Below, in pieces: positions 26,203 through 34,677 of a stretch of 64,000 nucleotides of DNA; the first letter of the stretch is position 1, and each line of letters begins with the position of its first letter. Location of the stretch: contig JAXGNN010000003.1 of the NCBI GenBank assembly GCA_040767925.1, positions 1-64,000 on the forward strand, given 5' to 3'. The notes under the pieces are model-generated. The model did not search any database, had not been told where the DNA came from, and worked only from the letters and a program-made list of their open reading frames with translations. The translations under genes were made by a program, and so were the position numbers. This DNA comes from Phil1 sp040767925. Lineage in GTDB: Bacteria > Bacillota > Clostridia > Christensenellales > CAG-138.

Positions 26203-26480
26203 ATGGCAAGGAAACAGTATGGGGTAGAGCAGATTATCGTGAAACTGCGGGAAATTGAGTTATTGTGTAACCAAGGCAACACGATTGCGGAGGCGGCACG
26301 CCAGGCCGGAATTACTGAGCAGACATATTACCGTTGGCGAAAAGAGTACGGCGGTATGAACACAGCCGATGCCAAGCGGATGAAGGAACTGGAAAGGAGA
26401 ATGCCCGCCTGAAGAAACTCGTCGCAGAGCTGAGCCTTGACAACGCCATTCTCAAGGATGTGAACTCAAAAAACTTCTGA
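26203..26480 (+). pseudogene. IS3-family orfA with one-base deletion
   Basis: The helix-turn-helix part is intact (GVEQIIVKLREIELLCNQG, then ARQAGITEQTYYRWRKEYGG). Near 26391 one A is missing from the codons for ELEKENARLKK, giving a premature stop at 26412. The expected downstream part (KKLVAELSLDNAILKDV) is present in another frame and ends at 26480. The canonical slippery heptamer A-AAA-AAC (26468-26474) for programmed -1 frameshifting into orfB is still in place. Confidence 0.82.
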
Positions 26481-27304
26481 GCCCGGTGAAGCAGAAGGCA
26501 GCCGTCGCGTATGTGCTGGAACGCTTCGTCACAGAACGACGGGCTTGCCGGGTGGTGAAAGTCAATCGAACTGCCTGGCGATATGAGCCTGTCCGCTTGC
26601 CGGATGAAGACGGTGCGCGCGTCCGTCATTGAAAAAGCTGCGAATTACGGACGTGTAGGCTATCGGAAGGTAACGTACATGATGCGCAATGAGGGCAAGC
26701 GGATCAACCACAAGCGTGTGGAGCGTATCTGGCGCGAGGAGGGGTTGAAGCTGCCGAGTAAACAGCCAAAGAAACGCCGCTTATTTTTGAATGACGGCAG
26801 TTGCATCCGGCTAAGGCCAGAATATAAGAACCATGTATGGAGTTATGATTTCGTAGAAGACAGAACAATGGATGGCAGGAAGCTCAGGTTTTTGAACATC
26901 ATTGATGAATACACCAGGGAGTGTTTGGCCAGTATTCCGCGGCGCTCATGGAAAGGACCCGATGTGATGGAAGTCTTAGCGGATATCATGCGCACAAAAG
27001 AGGCTGCCCGGAGTATATCCGCGGCGACAATGGCCCGGAGTTTATTGCGAAAAAACTGCGGGGTGGCTTTCAGCCTTGGCGTAATCACAACCTATATCGA
27101 ACCGGGCAGCCCTTGGAGAACGGCTATTGCGAGAGCTTCAACAGCCGGATACGGGATGAGTTTTTGAATGGTGAGCTGTTTGGCAATCTGTATGAGGCGC
27201 AGGTGTTGGCCAAGCGATGGAGGGACTATTACAACAACATCAGGCCACACGGCAGCCTTGGCGGCAGGCCGCCGGCGCCACAGAGCATCCTTCTGACGGC
27301 TTGA
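26474..27304 (+). pseudogene. IS3-family orfB (DDE transposase) with several frameshifts
   Basis: Pieces of the rve integrase domain are spread over frames: GYRKVTYMMRNEGKRINHKR, then VWSYDFVEDR with the first Asp, RGDNGPEF with the second Asp, and ENGYCESFNSRIRDEF with the Glu. Frame changes are needed near 26620, near 27000 and twice between 27030 and 27110. The C-terminal RPHGSLGGRPPAP motif of the family is present. No active transposase can be made. Confidence 0.82.
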
Positions 27305-27309
27305 TGGAG

Positions 27310-27407
27310 TGTAACACATGCCGTCTCACCGTTCAGGAGTGGTGAACCTGCGGTTCACCATGAACACGCTGCGCGCGCCAGCAAGCGCTTCGCTACCATG
27401 TGTTACA
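27310..27407 (+). repeat. 98-bp segment bounded by perfect 11-bp inverted repeats
   Basis: TGTAACACATG at 27310-27320 and CATGTGTTACA at 27397-27407 pair perfectly. Inside is a second stem GGTGAACC-TGC-GGTTCACC (27341-27359). It lies between the end of orfB and IRR, where IS3 elements normally have little DNA. It may be a small nested palindromic element or part of the IS. Confidence 0.5.
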
Positions 27408-27466
27408 ATATGGCCAAGCCGAAGAAGGAATGCCTTTACCGTTGAACGGTCTTTACTAACTTACTG

Positions 27467-27488
27467 ATTGGTACAAAGACTGGGGGCA
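27467..27488 (+). repeat. IS right inverted repeat
   Basis: Ends in GTACAAAGACTGGGGGCA; the partner of 26133-26154. DNA to its right is unrelated to the ATPase gene on the left. Confidence 0.8.
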
Positions 27489-27780
27489 GAGCAGCGCGAC
27501 GCTCGCGCGGGAGTTCCTGAGGGAGTTTATGGACGACGGCGCGTTCATTGAAAAGGTGGCGAACCTCATCCGCTATCATATGCACATCCTTTTCGTCCTC
27601 AAGGGCCTGCCGTTTGCGGACATTGAAGGCATGCTGCGAGACGCGGACGTCTTCGAGGTCGCGCTGCTGGGCCTGTGCGACAGGCTCGGCAGAACCAACT
27701 GCGACAGGGCGGCGGAGGAAGAAAACGTCCGGCGATTCCTTGAGAAGTGCGGCGTGGAACGCGCCGGGACGAATCCATAG
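27489..27780 (+). pseudogene. C-terminal fragment of an HD-domain protein
   Basis: The frame is open from the IS end to 27780. The translation (REFLREFMDDGAFIEKV, then NLIRYHMHILFVLKG, then LGLCDRLGRTNCDR) looks like the C-terminal part of an HD-domain phosphohydrolase of the tRNA-nucleotidyltransferase-associated kind. The N-terminal HD core is missing and no start codon with a ribosome-binding site is seen. It is the right-hand partner of the deletion scar at the IS. Confidence 0.65.
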
Positions 27781-27920
27781 CGTAACCCGGAAAACGGACG
27801 AATGTTCCGTTGCCGCCGGAACGGTTTGACGCGCCAGCTCATCGCGTGTTAACATAATATGCCTGCCCAAGCGCTATGCGCTCCGGCACAGTTCGCCGCA
27901 GATAAGAGGAAAACAACAAC

Positions 27921-28909
27921 ATGAAGGAAATATCCGAATCCCGCGTCATGCTCAAGGAGCACCTGAGCGACGAGGAGGCTTGTGCGGTCCGAAAGCTGGC
28001 GGAGGAATGCGCGCGCCATGAACCGGTCGCGCTGAAGCTGGAATTGGATTATAAGCTGCGCGCCCGGCCCGCGGATGCGCGTCAGGCCCTCGTGCGGGAG
28101 GTCAACGAGTTCCTGTGCTTTCGCGGCCCGCAATTGATCGGCTATCTGGGGATATGCGCTTTCGGCGGCCCGGGATCGGCGCTTGAGATCACGGGCATGG
28201 TGCACCCGGCTTTCAGGCGGCAGGGCGTTTTCACGCTGCTGTATGCGCTGGCCGCGGCGGAAAGCGGACGGAGGGGCGCGCGCGAAGCGCTGCTGCTGTG
28301 CGACCGCGATTCTGCGGCCGGGCAGAAGTTTTTGCAGAAGGTTGAGGCGGAATACGCCCATTCCGAATTTGAGATGTATCTTCGCGATGAGTTCCCCGAA
28401 ATCCGGCCCGAGCAACTGCGCGGCGTTTCGCTCAGGAAGGCGACGAACGCGGACGCCCGGGAGGTCGCGTGGCAAAACGCCATTTACTTCGGGAAGGCGA
28501 CACGGCCGGTGAGCCCGGCGAGGCGGGAGGGGATTCCGCGGTTTCCGCCGCCCCAAATGCCCCGGCGGATGCGTTTGCCATCTTACCGGAGGATGAGGAA
28601 AAACGCGGGATGACGATCTACATCGCCGAGCAAAACGGCGAGACCGTCGGGAAGGTCCACCTGGAGACGAGCGCCGCCGACACGGGCGGCATATACGGCC
28701 TCGGCGTGCTGCCCGAGCGCCGCGGGAAAGGCCTCGGCCGCGCGATTCTGCTTTGCGCCGTTGCGAAGCTGCGGGAAGCGGGGATCAGGGAGGTCATGCT
28801 CCAGGTCGAGGCGAAGAATGCGACGGCGCTCACCCTATACGAATCGTGCGGGTTTCAAAGAAACTCCACCATGGATTACTTCAGGATGAAACGCCGGGGA
28901 AACGGGTAA
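27921..28909 (+). pseudogene. Double GNAT acetyltransferase with frameshift
   Basis: The first frame (27921-28613) gives a GNAT domain with VHPAFRRQGVFTLLYAL near residues 94-110, then loses homology after about residue 193. A second frame, open from about 28469 to 28909, continues with a complete second GNAT domain (YGLGVLPERRGKGLGRAILL, then LYESCGFQRNSTMDYF). One base change near 28490 joins them into a protein of about 330 residues, the known size of two-GNAT proteins of Firmicutes. It is either a recent pseudogene or a sequence error; the second half could be made alone from an internal start. Confidence 0.72.
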
Positions 28910-28940
28910 ACCGTTGCTCGGTTTGGCAAGGCGCTATAAA

Positions 28941-28970
28941 ACCCGGCTTCGCTTATCGGCGAAACCGGGT
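28941..28970 (-). terminator. Hairpin between convergent genes
   Basis: ACCCGGCTTCGC and GCGAAACCGGGT form a 12-bp stem with one mismatch. On the minus strand it is followed by TTTTA, so it likely ends the cysteine-rich protein gene; it may act in both directions. Confidence 0.65.
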
Positions 28971-29018
28971 AGTTTGAACAGGCAGGTCGGTTTCGTTCCG
29001 CCTGCCGTCCGTTTTATT

Positions 29019-30083
29019 TTAGAGCGAGGCCGGTGTCAGTTTGACGGCGTCCAGGCCGAGATAGCTTTCAAGTGTCGAGTCAAGGCTGTTGCAGATCGTG
29101 GCTTCGAGCGTGTACTGCCCTGCTTCGGCGAATGAATACGTCCATTGCGTCCAGGGGGTGCGGCCAAAATCGCCCACGGATTCCACGTCGGTTTTAAACA
29201 ATGTCACGATCTCGCCGCTGCCGGATTTGAGCACGACCGAGCAGCTGTCGTTGAAAGGCATGTAATCGTCTGTTTCGAAGAAGGACCAGCCGCTGAGCAC
29301 GTCGCCGGCGTTCGCGTAGGAGAGATGCAGACTCAGTGTATTCATTGAGCCGGGTCCGTCGGTCGTCAGGAGCGCAAAGTAGCAGCCGTCGACAGCGCAG
29401 TATTTGTTGAACTGCATCACCGTGTCGGCGCGCGCTCCCGGAGGGGTGATCTGGCTCCACCCGGAGAAGCCGTTTTCAAAGCCGCCGTTGAAGATATAGC
29501 CAAGGTTGAGGACGAACTCGCCCTTGATTCTCAATGCGTGATTATTCCCATATACATATTCGGCGGGCGTATCAAGTCCAAGGTTCCTGTAGTCGAGTAC
29601 GACGGAGACATGCCTTACGTTGCAGTCTTCGATATACCCGATCACGTGGTCCACGCGCAGCGTGTAGAATTCGCTGACGCTCGCGTGATCCCCCGAAACG
29701 TCGGAGAGGGCGGTCTGTGCGCTGATGATATAGTCGATGCTGCCGATGATCCGCGCCCGTTTGACTTCCAGCGTATATTTCTGTAAATCATGCTGCTTGG
29801 AGCAGGGATCCGTGAAAACCAGATGCGCGTCGCTTATGCTGCAGGGTTCCAGCACGCAATGAAGATAGGGTATGGCGGAAATCTTCATGTTTTGCCAATG
29901 CTCGCTGGAACACGGACAGAAATTTGTGAGTAAATTCAGCAGGTTGGCGAACGGAATGACGTTGCCGCAGCCGTCGCCGGGCGCGGAGCAGACCTCGGGC
30001 GGAGTGCACCCGCAGCCGCATTTGCAGCCGCACTTGCCTTGCCCGACATTCGCGCAGGATAAGAGATTGTTGATTGCTTCCAT
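29019..30083 (-). CDS. Cysteine-rich protein with CBM-like C-terminal domain, possible spore surface protein
   Basis: A 354-residue protein. Its N-terminus is extremely Cys-rich (CGCKCGCGCTPPEVC near residues 18-32), with further Cys near 55 and 95. The C-terminal half (NGGFENGFSGWSQITPPG, then QWTYSFAEAGQYTLEATI) has the pattern of a jelly-roll carbohydrate-binding domain. No signal peptide is present, which together with the Cys-rich start suggests a mother-cell-made spore coat or exosporium protein (inferred). A sigma-K-like promoter lies upstream. AAAGGAG is 14 bases before the ATG, an unusually long gap. No family name could be assigned with certainty. Confidence 0.72.
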   Translation of the reverse strand: MEAINNLLSCANVGQGKCGCKCGCGCTPPEVCSAPGDGCGNVIPFANLLNLLTNFCPCSSEHWQNMKISAIPYLHCVLEPCSISDAHLVFTDPCSKQHDLQKYTLEVKRARIIGSIDYIISAQTALSDVSGDHASVSEFYTLRVDHVIGYIEDCNVRHVSVVLDYRNLGLDTPAEYVYGNNHALRIKGEFVLNLGYIFNGGFENGFSGWSQITPPGARADTVMQFNKYCAVDGCYFALLTTDGPGSMNTLSLHLSYANAGDVLSGWSFFETDDYMPFNDSCSVVLKSGSGEIVTLFKTDVESVGDFGRTPWTQWTYSFAEAGQYTLEATICNSLDSTLESYLGLDAVKLTPASL

Positions 30084-30128
30084 CTTGTGTGTGATAACTC
30101 CTTTCCGGCGGCATATGTGCCGCCCGTA

Positions 30129-30157
30129 TATATTATGATATATAATATACCTTTGTG
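30129..30157 (-). promoter_or_regulatory. Sigma-K-like promoter
   Basis: On the minus strand CACA (30154-30157) and CATAATATA (30129-30137) fit the sigma-K pattern mACm and CATAnnnTA with a spacing of 16 bases. The -10 lies about 46 bases before the ATG of the cysteine-rich protein. The region is very AT-rich, so a chance match is possible. Confidence 0.45.
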
Positions 30158-30267
30158 ACAGGTATATATCTGTATCACATCGTCCCGAGCGTCCCGCGAT
30201 TTATTTTATCAGAATTTCAGCGAAGTTTGCCGAAAAAAGGCCGTCGGCCGCGGTTGTCTCCGCGCGC

Positions 30268-30296
30268 TTGACAGCCCGGAACTGTTCCTTTATGAT
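30268..30296 (+). promoter_or_regulatory. Sigma-A promoter of the DUF4491 gene
   Basis: TTGACA (30268-30273), 17 bases, TATGAT (30291-30296): near-consensus. The gene starts 67 bases downstream of the -10. Confidence 0.8.
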
Positions 30297-30362
30297 GAAA
30301 ACTGTTCTCACTTCCGGATGCCTCACATGAGGCGTTTTGGGAAATGGCAAAGGAGGCACAGT

Positions 30363-30683
30363 ATGCATTTTACGGGATTGATCATCGGGTTCGCCGCGTT
30401 TGTCATCATCGGGGCGTTTCATCCCATCGTCATCAAATGCGAATACTATTTTACGGACAGGGTTTGGCCGGCCTTTCTGATCTTTGGCTTAATCGCTCTC
30501 GCCGCGTCCTGCTTCGTCGGGCACGGCGTCGTTTCGGCGGTTCTGGCGATCTTCGGATGCTCCTGCCTTTGGTCCATCATCGAATTGAGGGAGCAGAAAG
30601 AGCGCGTGGCGAAGGGCTGGTTTCCAGAAAATCCCGCGCGCCGAACTAAGGCGTCTAAAACGGCCGACGGGGATGGACGCTAA
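30363..30683 (+). CDS. DUF4491 membrane protein
   Basis: A 106-residue protein with three hydrophobic segments. It shows the DUF4491 pattern: HFTGLIIGFAAFVIIGAFHP at the N-terminus, IKCEYYF, then LWSIIELREQKERVAKGWFP. Function unknown; small integral membrane protein. AAAGGAGG 7 bases upstream decides the ATG at 30363 over an upstream in-frame start. A near-consensus promoter precedes it. Confidence 0.85.
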   Translation: MHFTGLIIGFAAFVIIGAFHPIVIKCEYYFTDRVWPAFLIFGLIALAASCFVGHGVVSAVLAIFGCSCLWSIIELREQKERVAKGWFPENPARRTKASKTADGDGR

Positions 30684-30746
30684 CGCGGGGCGTCCGGAAT
30701 GTGAGGAATGTGCCATTGGCACGGAGGGATGGTCATGCAATTTTAA

Positions 30747-31103
30747 ATGATCCATGAGAACTACAACGTATTCGATCTCGAAAAATCGCTCTCCTTTTAT
30801 GAAAAGGCGCTGGGGTTGAAGGAGAAGAGACGGCACGAGGCCGCGGACGGCGCCTTCGTCATCGTCTATATCGGCAACGACGCTTCCGATTTTGAGTTGG
30901 AGCTCACGTGGCTGCGCGACAGGGTGGAGCGATACGACCTCGGCGAGGGCGAGTTCCACCTGGCCTTCCAGGTTCCGGAATTCGAGCTGGCGAAAAAGCT
31001 CCATCGGGATATGGGTTGCGTCTGTTACGAGAACGAAAAGATCGGCATTTACTTCATCGAGGATCCGGACGGATACTGGCTGGAGATCGTGCCCGCGCGA
31101 TGA
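30747..31103 (+). CDS. Glyoxalase/VOC-family protein, possible nonsense mutation near the start
   Basis: A 118-residue VOC metalloprotein of the glyoxalase I type: HENYNVFDLEKSLSFYEKAL at the N-terminus, ELELTWLRDR near 50, FHLAFQV near 72, and IYFIEDPDGYWLEIVP at the C-terminus with the metal Glu. Close relatives usually start four residues earlier. Here an ATG with a good GGAGGG site (30735) is followed after two codons by TAA (30744-30746), which abuts the ATG at 30747. Translation would need coupling across this TAA-ATG junction. Substrate unknown. Confidence 0.8.
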   Translation: MIHENYNVFDLEKSLSFYEKALGLKEKRRHEAADGAFVIVYIGNDASDFELELTWLRDRVERYDLGEGEFHLAFQVPEFELAKKLHRDMGCVCYENEKIGIYFIEDPDGYWLEIVPAR

Positions 31104-31125
31104 GCGCCTGGAAACAGATTGAGCA

Positions 31126-31153
31126 AGGAGCCGGAACCCACGTTCCGGCTCCT
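31126..31153 (+). terminator. Hairpin after the VOC gene
   Basis: AGGAGCCGGAAC and GTTCCGGCTCCT form a perfect 12-bp stem with a 4-base loop, 23 bases after the stop. No T tract follows, so it may protect RNA ends rather than terminate strongly. Confidence 0.6.
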
Positions 31154-31381
31154 AATCATAGATGAAAGCGGTTCATGTAAATAAGTATTATGTTTTACGG
31201 TGTTGACTGCGATCGCCGCTACAAAGTACAATAATGGAGTACAGGCTGTCGTTTTTCAGACGCATTCGCTAAAAAAGACCGCCGAAAAAGGCGCGCTTCA
31301 TGTGAAAAACTGAACGAAAACGGGCGGTTTATGAACAAATACTATAGAACTAATACAATCTGATGGAAGGAGCTTATTCAT

Positions 31382-32872
31382 TTGAGCGTAGTCGCAAATA
31401 AATTTAAAGAAGTCCTTTTTTCCGTTTTGCCCATCACCGTCATCGTCACACTGCTGCATTTTACCCTGACGCCGATTGAGACGCCCATGTTCATACGGTT
31501 TTTGATCGGCGCGGCCCTGATCATCATCGGGTTGACCATCTTTTTGCTCGGCGTGGACATCGGCGTCACGCCGATCGGCAACACGATGGGTTCCGCGATC
31601 GTTAAAACGAACAAGGTTTGGATCGTCGTCGTCGCCGGGATACTGCTGGGCTTTTTCATCTCCATCGCCGAGCCGGACCTGCATATTCTGGCGGGCCAGG
31701 TGGACGCGGTCACCTCCGGGCTGATCTCAAAGATGAGCATCGTGACGGTCGTATCCGTGGGCATCGCGGTCCTGCTCGCGAGCGGGCTCGCGCGCATCGT
31801 GTATAATTTCCCGCTCTACATCCTGCTGACGATCCTCTACGGGCTTATTTTCCTGATGTCGGTCTTCACGACGCCGGAGTTTACGGCGATCGCGTTCGAC
31901 GCTTCGGGCGCGACCACGGGGGCGCTGACCGTCCCGTTCATACTGGCGCTCGCGATGGGCGTATCCAAGCTCAAGAAGGACAGCAAATCCTCCGAGAAGG
32001 ACAGCTTCGGCCTTGTCGCAATCGCCTCGACCGGCGCGATCATCGCCGTGATGCTCATGAGCATCCTTTCGAAAACGGATCAAATCACGGGCTCCCTTGA
32101 AAATACGCGTGCGGTCGTCCCTTCGATCCTCGCGCCTTTCCTGCAAAAGCTGCCCGTTGTGGCGGGGGAGGTCGCCATCGCGCTGGCGCCGATCGTCGCG
32201 ATCTTCTTGATTTTTCAGTTCGTTTCGTTTAAACTTTCGAAAACGGCCGTGCGGAAGATCCTCTTCGGCATCCTCTTCGCGTTCGTGGGCCTGATCCTGT
32301 TCCTCGCCGGCGTGGGCGCGGGTTTCATGGAGGTCGGCATCGTCGTCGGATACAAGCTCGCCTCGATGGAGACACACGCGTTTGTCGTCATCGTCGGCTT
32401 CCTGCTGGGCATGGTGACGATACTGGCCGAGCCCGCAGTGCACGTGTTGACCCACCAGATCGAGGAGGTCACGAGCGGCTCGGTCAGGCGGAACGTGATC
32501 CTGGCGACGCTTTCCATAGGCGTGGCGGCGGCCGTCGCATTATCCATACTTCGCATACTGGTTCCCGGAATCAAGCTGTGGCATTACCTCGTTCCGGGCT
32601 ACGCGATATCGATCGCGCTGAGCTTCGTCGTTCCAAAGCTGTTCGTCGGCATCGCGTTCGACTCGGGCGGGGTCGCATCGGGGCCGATGACCGCCACGTT
32701 CATTCTGGCGTTCGCGCAAGGCGCGGCCGAAGCGGTGGAAGGAGCGAACGTCCTTGTGGACGGGTTTGGGGTCATCGCGCTCGTCGCGATGGCGCCGCTG
32801 ATCACCCTGCAGCTGCTGGGGTTGATCTATAAACTGAAATCGAAAAAGGAAGGGGCGCAGGCGGATGTTTGA
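31382..32872 (+). CDS. DUF1538 membrane permease
   Basis: A 496-residue integral membrane protein with about 12 hydrophobic segments arranged as two similar halves (each with a GVDIG/GVGAG turn, an AEPDLHILAGQVD or AEPAVHVLTHQIE motif, and an AFDSGGV-type motif). This is the DUF1538 pattern. These proteins are often found with PII-like regulators and are presumed transporters; the substrate is unknown. A TTG start follows AAGGAGC. It overlaps the next gene by 8 bases. Confidence 0.9.
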   Translation: MSVVANKFKEVLFSVLPITVIVTLLHFTLTPIETPMFIRFLIGAALIIIGLTIFLLGVDIGVTPIGNTMGSAIVKTNKVWIVVVAGILLGFFISIAEPDLHILAGQVDAVTSGLISKMSIVTVVSVGIAVLLASGLARIVYNFPLYILLTILYGLIFLMSVFTTPEFTAIAFDASGATTGALTVPFILALAMGVSKLKKDSKSSEKDSFGLVAIASTGAIIAVMLMSILSKTDQITGSLENTRAVVPSILAPFLQKLPVVAGEVAIALAPIVAIFLIFQFVSFKLSKTAVRKILFGILFAFVGLILFLAGVGAGFMEVGIVVGYKLASMETHAFVVIVGFLLGMVTILAEPAVHVLTHQIEEVTSGSVRRNVILATLSIGVAAAVALSILRILVPGIKLWHYLVPGYAISIALSFVVPKLFVGIAFDSGGVASGPMTATFILAFAQGAAEAVEGANVLVDGFGVIALVAMAPLITLQLLGLIYKLKSKKEGAQADV

Positions 32873-33533
32873 GGGGAGCGGAATCCACACGTTTGATCTC
32901 ATATGCGTCATCGTAAACTTCGGGGCGGGCAGCAAGGTCGTTCGGTCCGGGAAAAAGCACGGGCTCTCCGGAGCGACCGTCATGCTGGGCCGGGGAACCG
33001 TTTCCAGCCATATACTGGATTTTATGGGGATCTCCGATATCCGGAAGGAAATCGTCCTGATGGCGGCTGAAAGGCCCGTCTCCGAGCGTGCGCTGGAGGA
33101 GATGAACCGGGAGTTCGAGTTCCATAAACCGAACCACGGGATCGCCTTTACGACCTCCATCTGCGGCGTATTCGGAACGAAGAGCATGCATTGCGGAAAA
33201 CATCACGAGAAAAGGGAGGCGGCGGAGACCATGTATCATATCATCAACGCGATCGTCGAGAAGGGAAAGGCCGAGGACGTCATTGAGGCTGCGGTCAAGG
33301 CGGGCTCAAAGGGCGGAACCATCATCAACGCGCGAGGTTCGGGCGTCCATGAGACGAGCAAGGTTTTTTCCATGGAGATCGAGCCCGAAAAGGAGATCGT
33401 GCTGATCCTTTCCGAGGCCGCGCTGACGGACAAAATCGTGTCGGCCATCCTCGAAGGGCTGAAGATGGACGAACCGGGCCGCGGCATCGTTTACGTGCAG
33501 GAAGCGAACAGGACGTACGGCATCTACCGGTGA
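32865..33533 (+). CDS. Tandem PII-like regulatory protein
   Basis: A 222-residue protein with two PII-like ferredoxin-fold domains (about 1-110 and 115-222). The second has GTIINARGSGVHET, a T-loop-like region, and EKEIVLILSEAALTDKIVSAI, as in GlnB/GlnK. PII proteins sense metabolites and bind and regulate transporters. The 8-base overlap with the DUF1538 gene makes it a likely dedicated regulator of that permease. The ligand is unknown. Confidence 0.85.
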   Translation: MFEGSGIHTFDLICVIVNFGAGSKVVRSGKKHGLSGATVMLGRGTVSSHILDFMGISDIRKEIVLMAAERPVSERALEEMNREFEFHKPNHGIAFTTSICGVFGTKSMHCGKHHEKREAAETMYHIINAIVEKGKAEDVIEAAVKAGSKGGTIINARGSGVHETSKVFSMEIEPEKEIVLILSEAALTDKIVSAILEGLKMDEPGRGIVYVQEANRTYGIYR

Positions 33534-33670
33534 GGCGCGAACGCGCCCGCGCGGGGCATAGCCGGCGGCGCTTCGACGCATAATGTAGGCATGACGAAAT
33601 AAAATGCAAACAGGGCGAATGCGATGCATCACAATAAACTGATCGTTTTTATCATTTTTGCGGGGGAAGC

Positions 33671-34546
33671 GTGACTCAAAGGGAACTGCCAAAGCTGATC
33701 GCCTTCGATCTGGACGGGACCGTGCTGAACCTCGACGGGTCGATCGGCAGAAAAACGGCGGAGGCCTTGCGCGAGGCAAAGAGGCGCGGGTGCGTGCTCG
33801 TGATATCCACGGGCCGCTCACGCGCCCAACTGTCGTCCAAAATGCTCGCGCAATGCGGGGCGGATTACGTCGTTTCCTCAAACGGCGCGTGCATCACCGG
33901 CCCGGGCGGCAAGGTGATGTACTACGGCACGCTGGATTCGTGTGTCGCCTGTGAAATCGCGGCCGACGCGCAGGGGTGCGGGGCCTATGCGGAAATCATG
34001 TCCGCGGGACGTCCTGTGGCGGAGTGGAGGCTCTTTAAGCTTTTGCGCGAAAAGCGCGAGGGTTTGATGCATCCGCCCTTTCTGGTCGTCGCCAGGCTGA
34101 TGCTGATCGTGCGCTGGGTAAACTCGGTCTGCCAATACATTAAAAAGACCGGGCTGGAACCTGAAAAACTGGTCTGCCTCTTTGCCGACGCGAAGACGCG
34201 GGAGGAGAGGCAGGCGAAGTATCTCGACAAATACGCCGTCGAGGTCGCTTCGACCTACGGGAGGGACCTTGAGATCACCTCCGGCGGCGTCACGAAAGGC
34301 AATGCGCTCCTCAGGATTGCCGAGTGGCTCGATATCCCCATGGCGCGGGTCGCGGCCATCGGAGACAGCGGCAACGACCTTTCCATGCGGGTCGCGGGGA
34401 CGCTGGTTGCGATGGAGAACGGCGATGAGGAGCTTAAGGCGCACGCGGATTTCCTCGCGCCTCCGGTTTATCTGGACGGCGTGGCGGAGGCGCTCAGGAG
34501 CATTTTTCAAATCGATTGGGAAAGCGCGGGCGAACCGGCGGGCTGA
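33671..34546 (+). CDS. Cof-type HAD-superfamily phosphatase
   Basis: A 291-residue HAD phosphatase. Motif I FDLDGTVLN at residues 12-20, motif II Thr in VISTGRSR near 45, Lys in TKGNAL near 212, and motif IV GDSGNDLSM near 236 are all present, with a C2-type cap between. Such enzymes act on sugar phosphates, FMN or similar compounds. The GTG start follows GGGGGAAG closely. Stands alone. Confidence 0.88.
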   Translation: MTQRELPKLIAFDLDGTVLNLDGSIGRKTAEALREAKRRGCVLVISTGRSRAQLSSKMLAQCGADYVVSSNGACITGPGGKVMYYGTLDSCVACEIAADAQGCGAYAEIMSAGRPVAEWRLFKLLREKREGLMHPPFLVVARLMLIVRWVNSVCQYIKKTGLEPEKLVCLFADAKTREERQAKYLDKYAVEVASTYGRDLEITSGGVTKGNALLRIAEWLDIPMARVAAIGDSGNDLSMRVAGTLVAMENGDEELKAHADFLAPPVYLDGVAEALRSIFQIDWESAGEPAG

Positions 34547-34677
34547 CGTTTCATTTCTCTATAACAGGCATTGCAGACGGGCCGCCATGTGCGTCTTTCG
34601 ATACATTCCCAAATACAAAACGATAACCTCTATGATATGATATCCTTATCAAAGCGAAAGGATCTGTCGAACTGCCT

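Larger units (their letters stand above)
26133..27488 (+). mobile_element. Decayed IS3-family insertion sequence
   Basis: The element is bounded by imperfect 22-bp inverted repeats (IRL 26133-26154, IRR 27467-27488) beginning TGCCCCCA. It holds orfA and orfB of an IS3-family transposase, both with frameshifts. No target-site duplication is seen: flanks are GACC on the left and GAGC on the right, and the interrupted gene does not resume. The DNA right of IRR belongs to a different gene, so an adjacent deletion or recombination took place. Confidence 0.85.
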
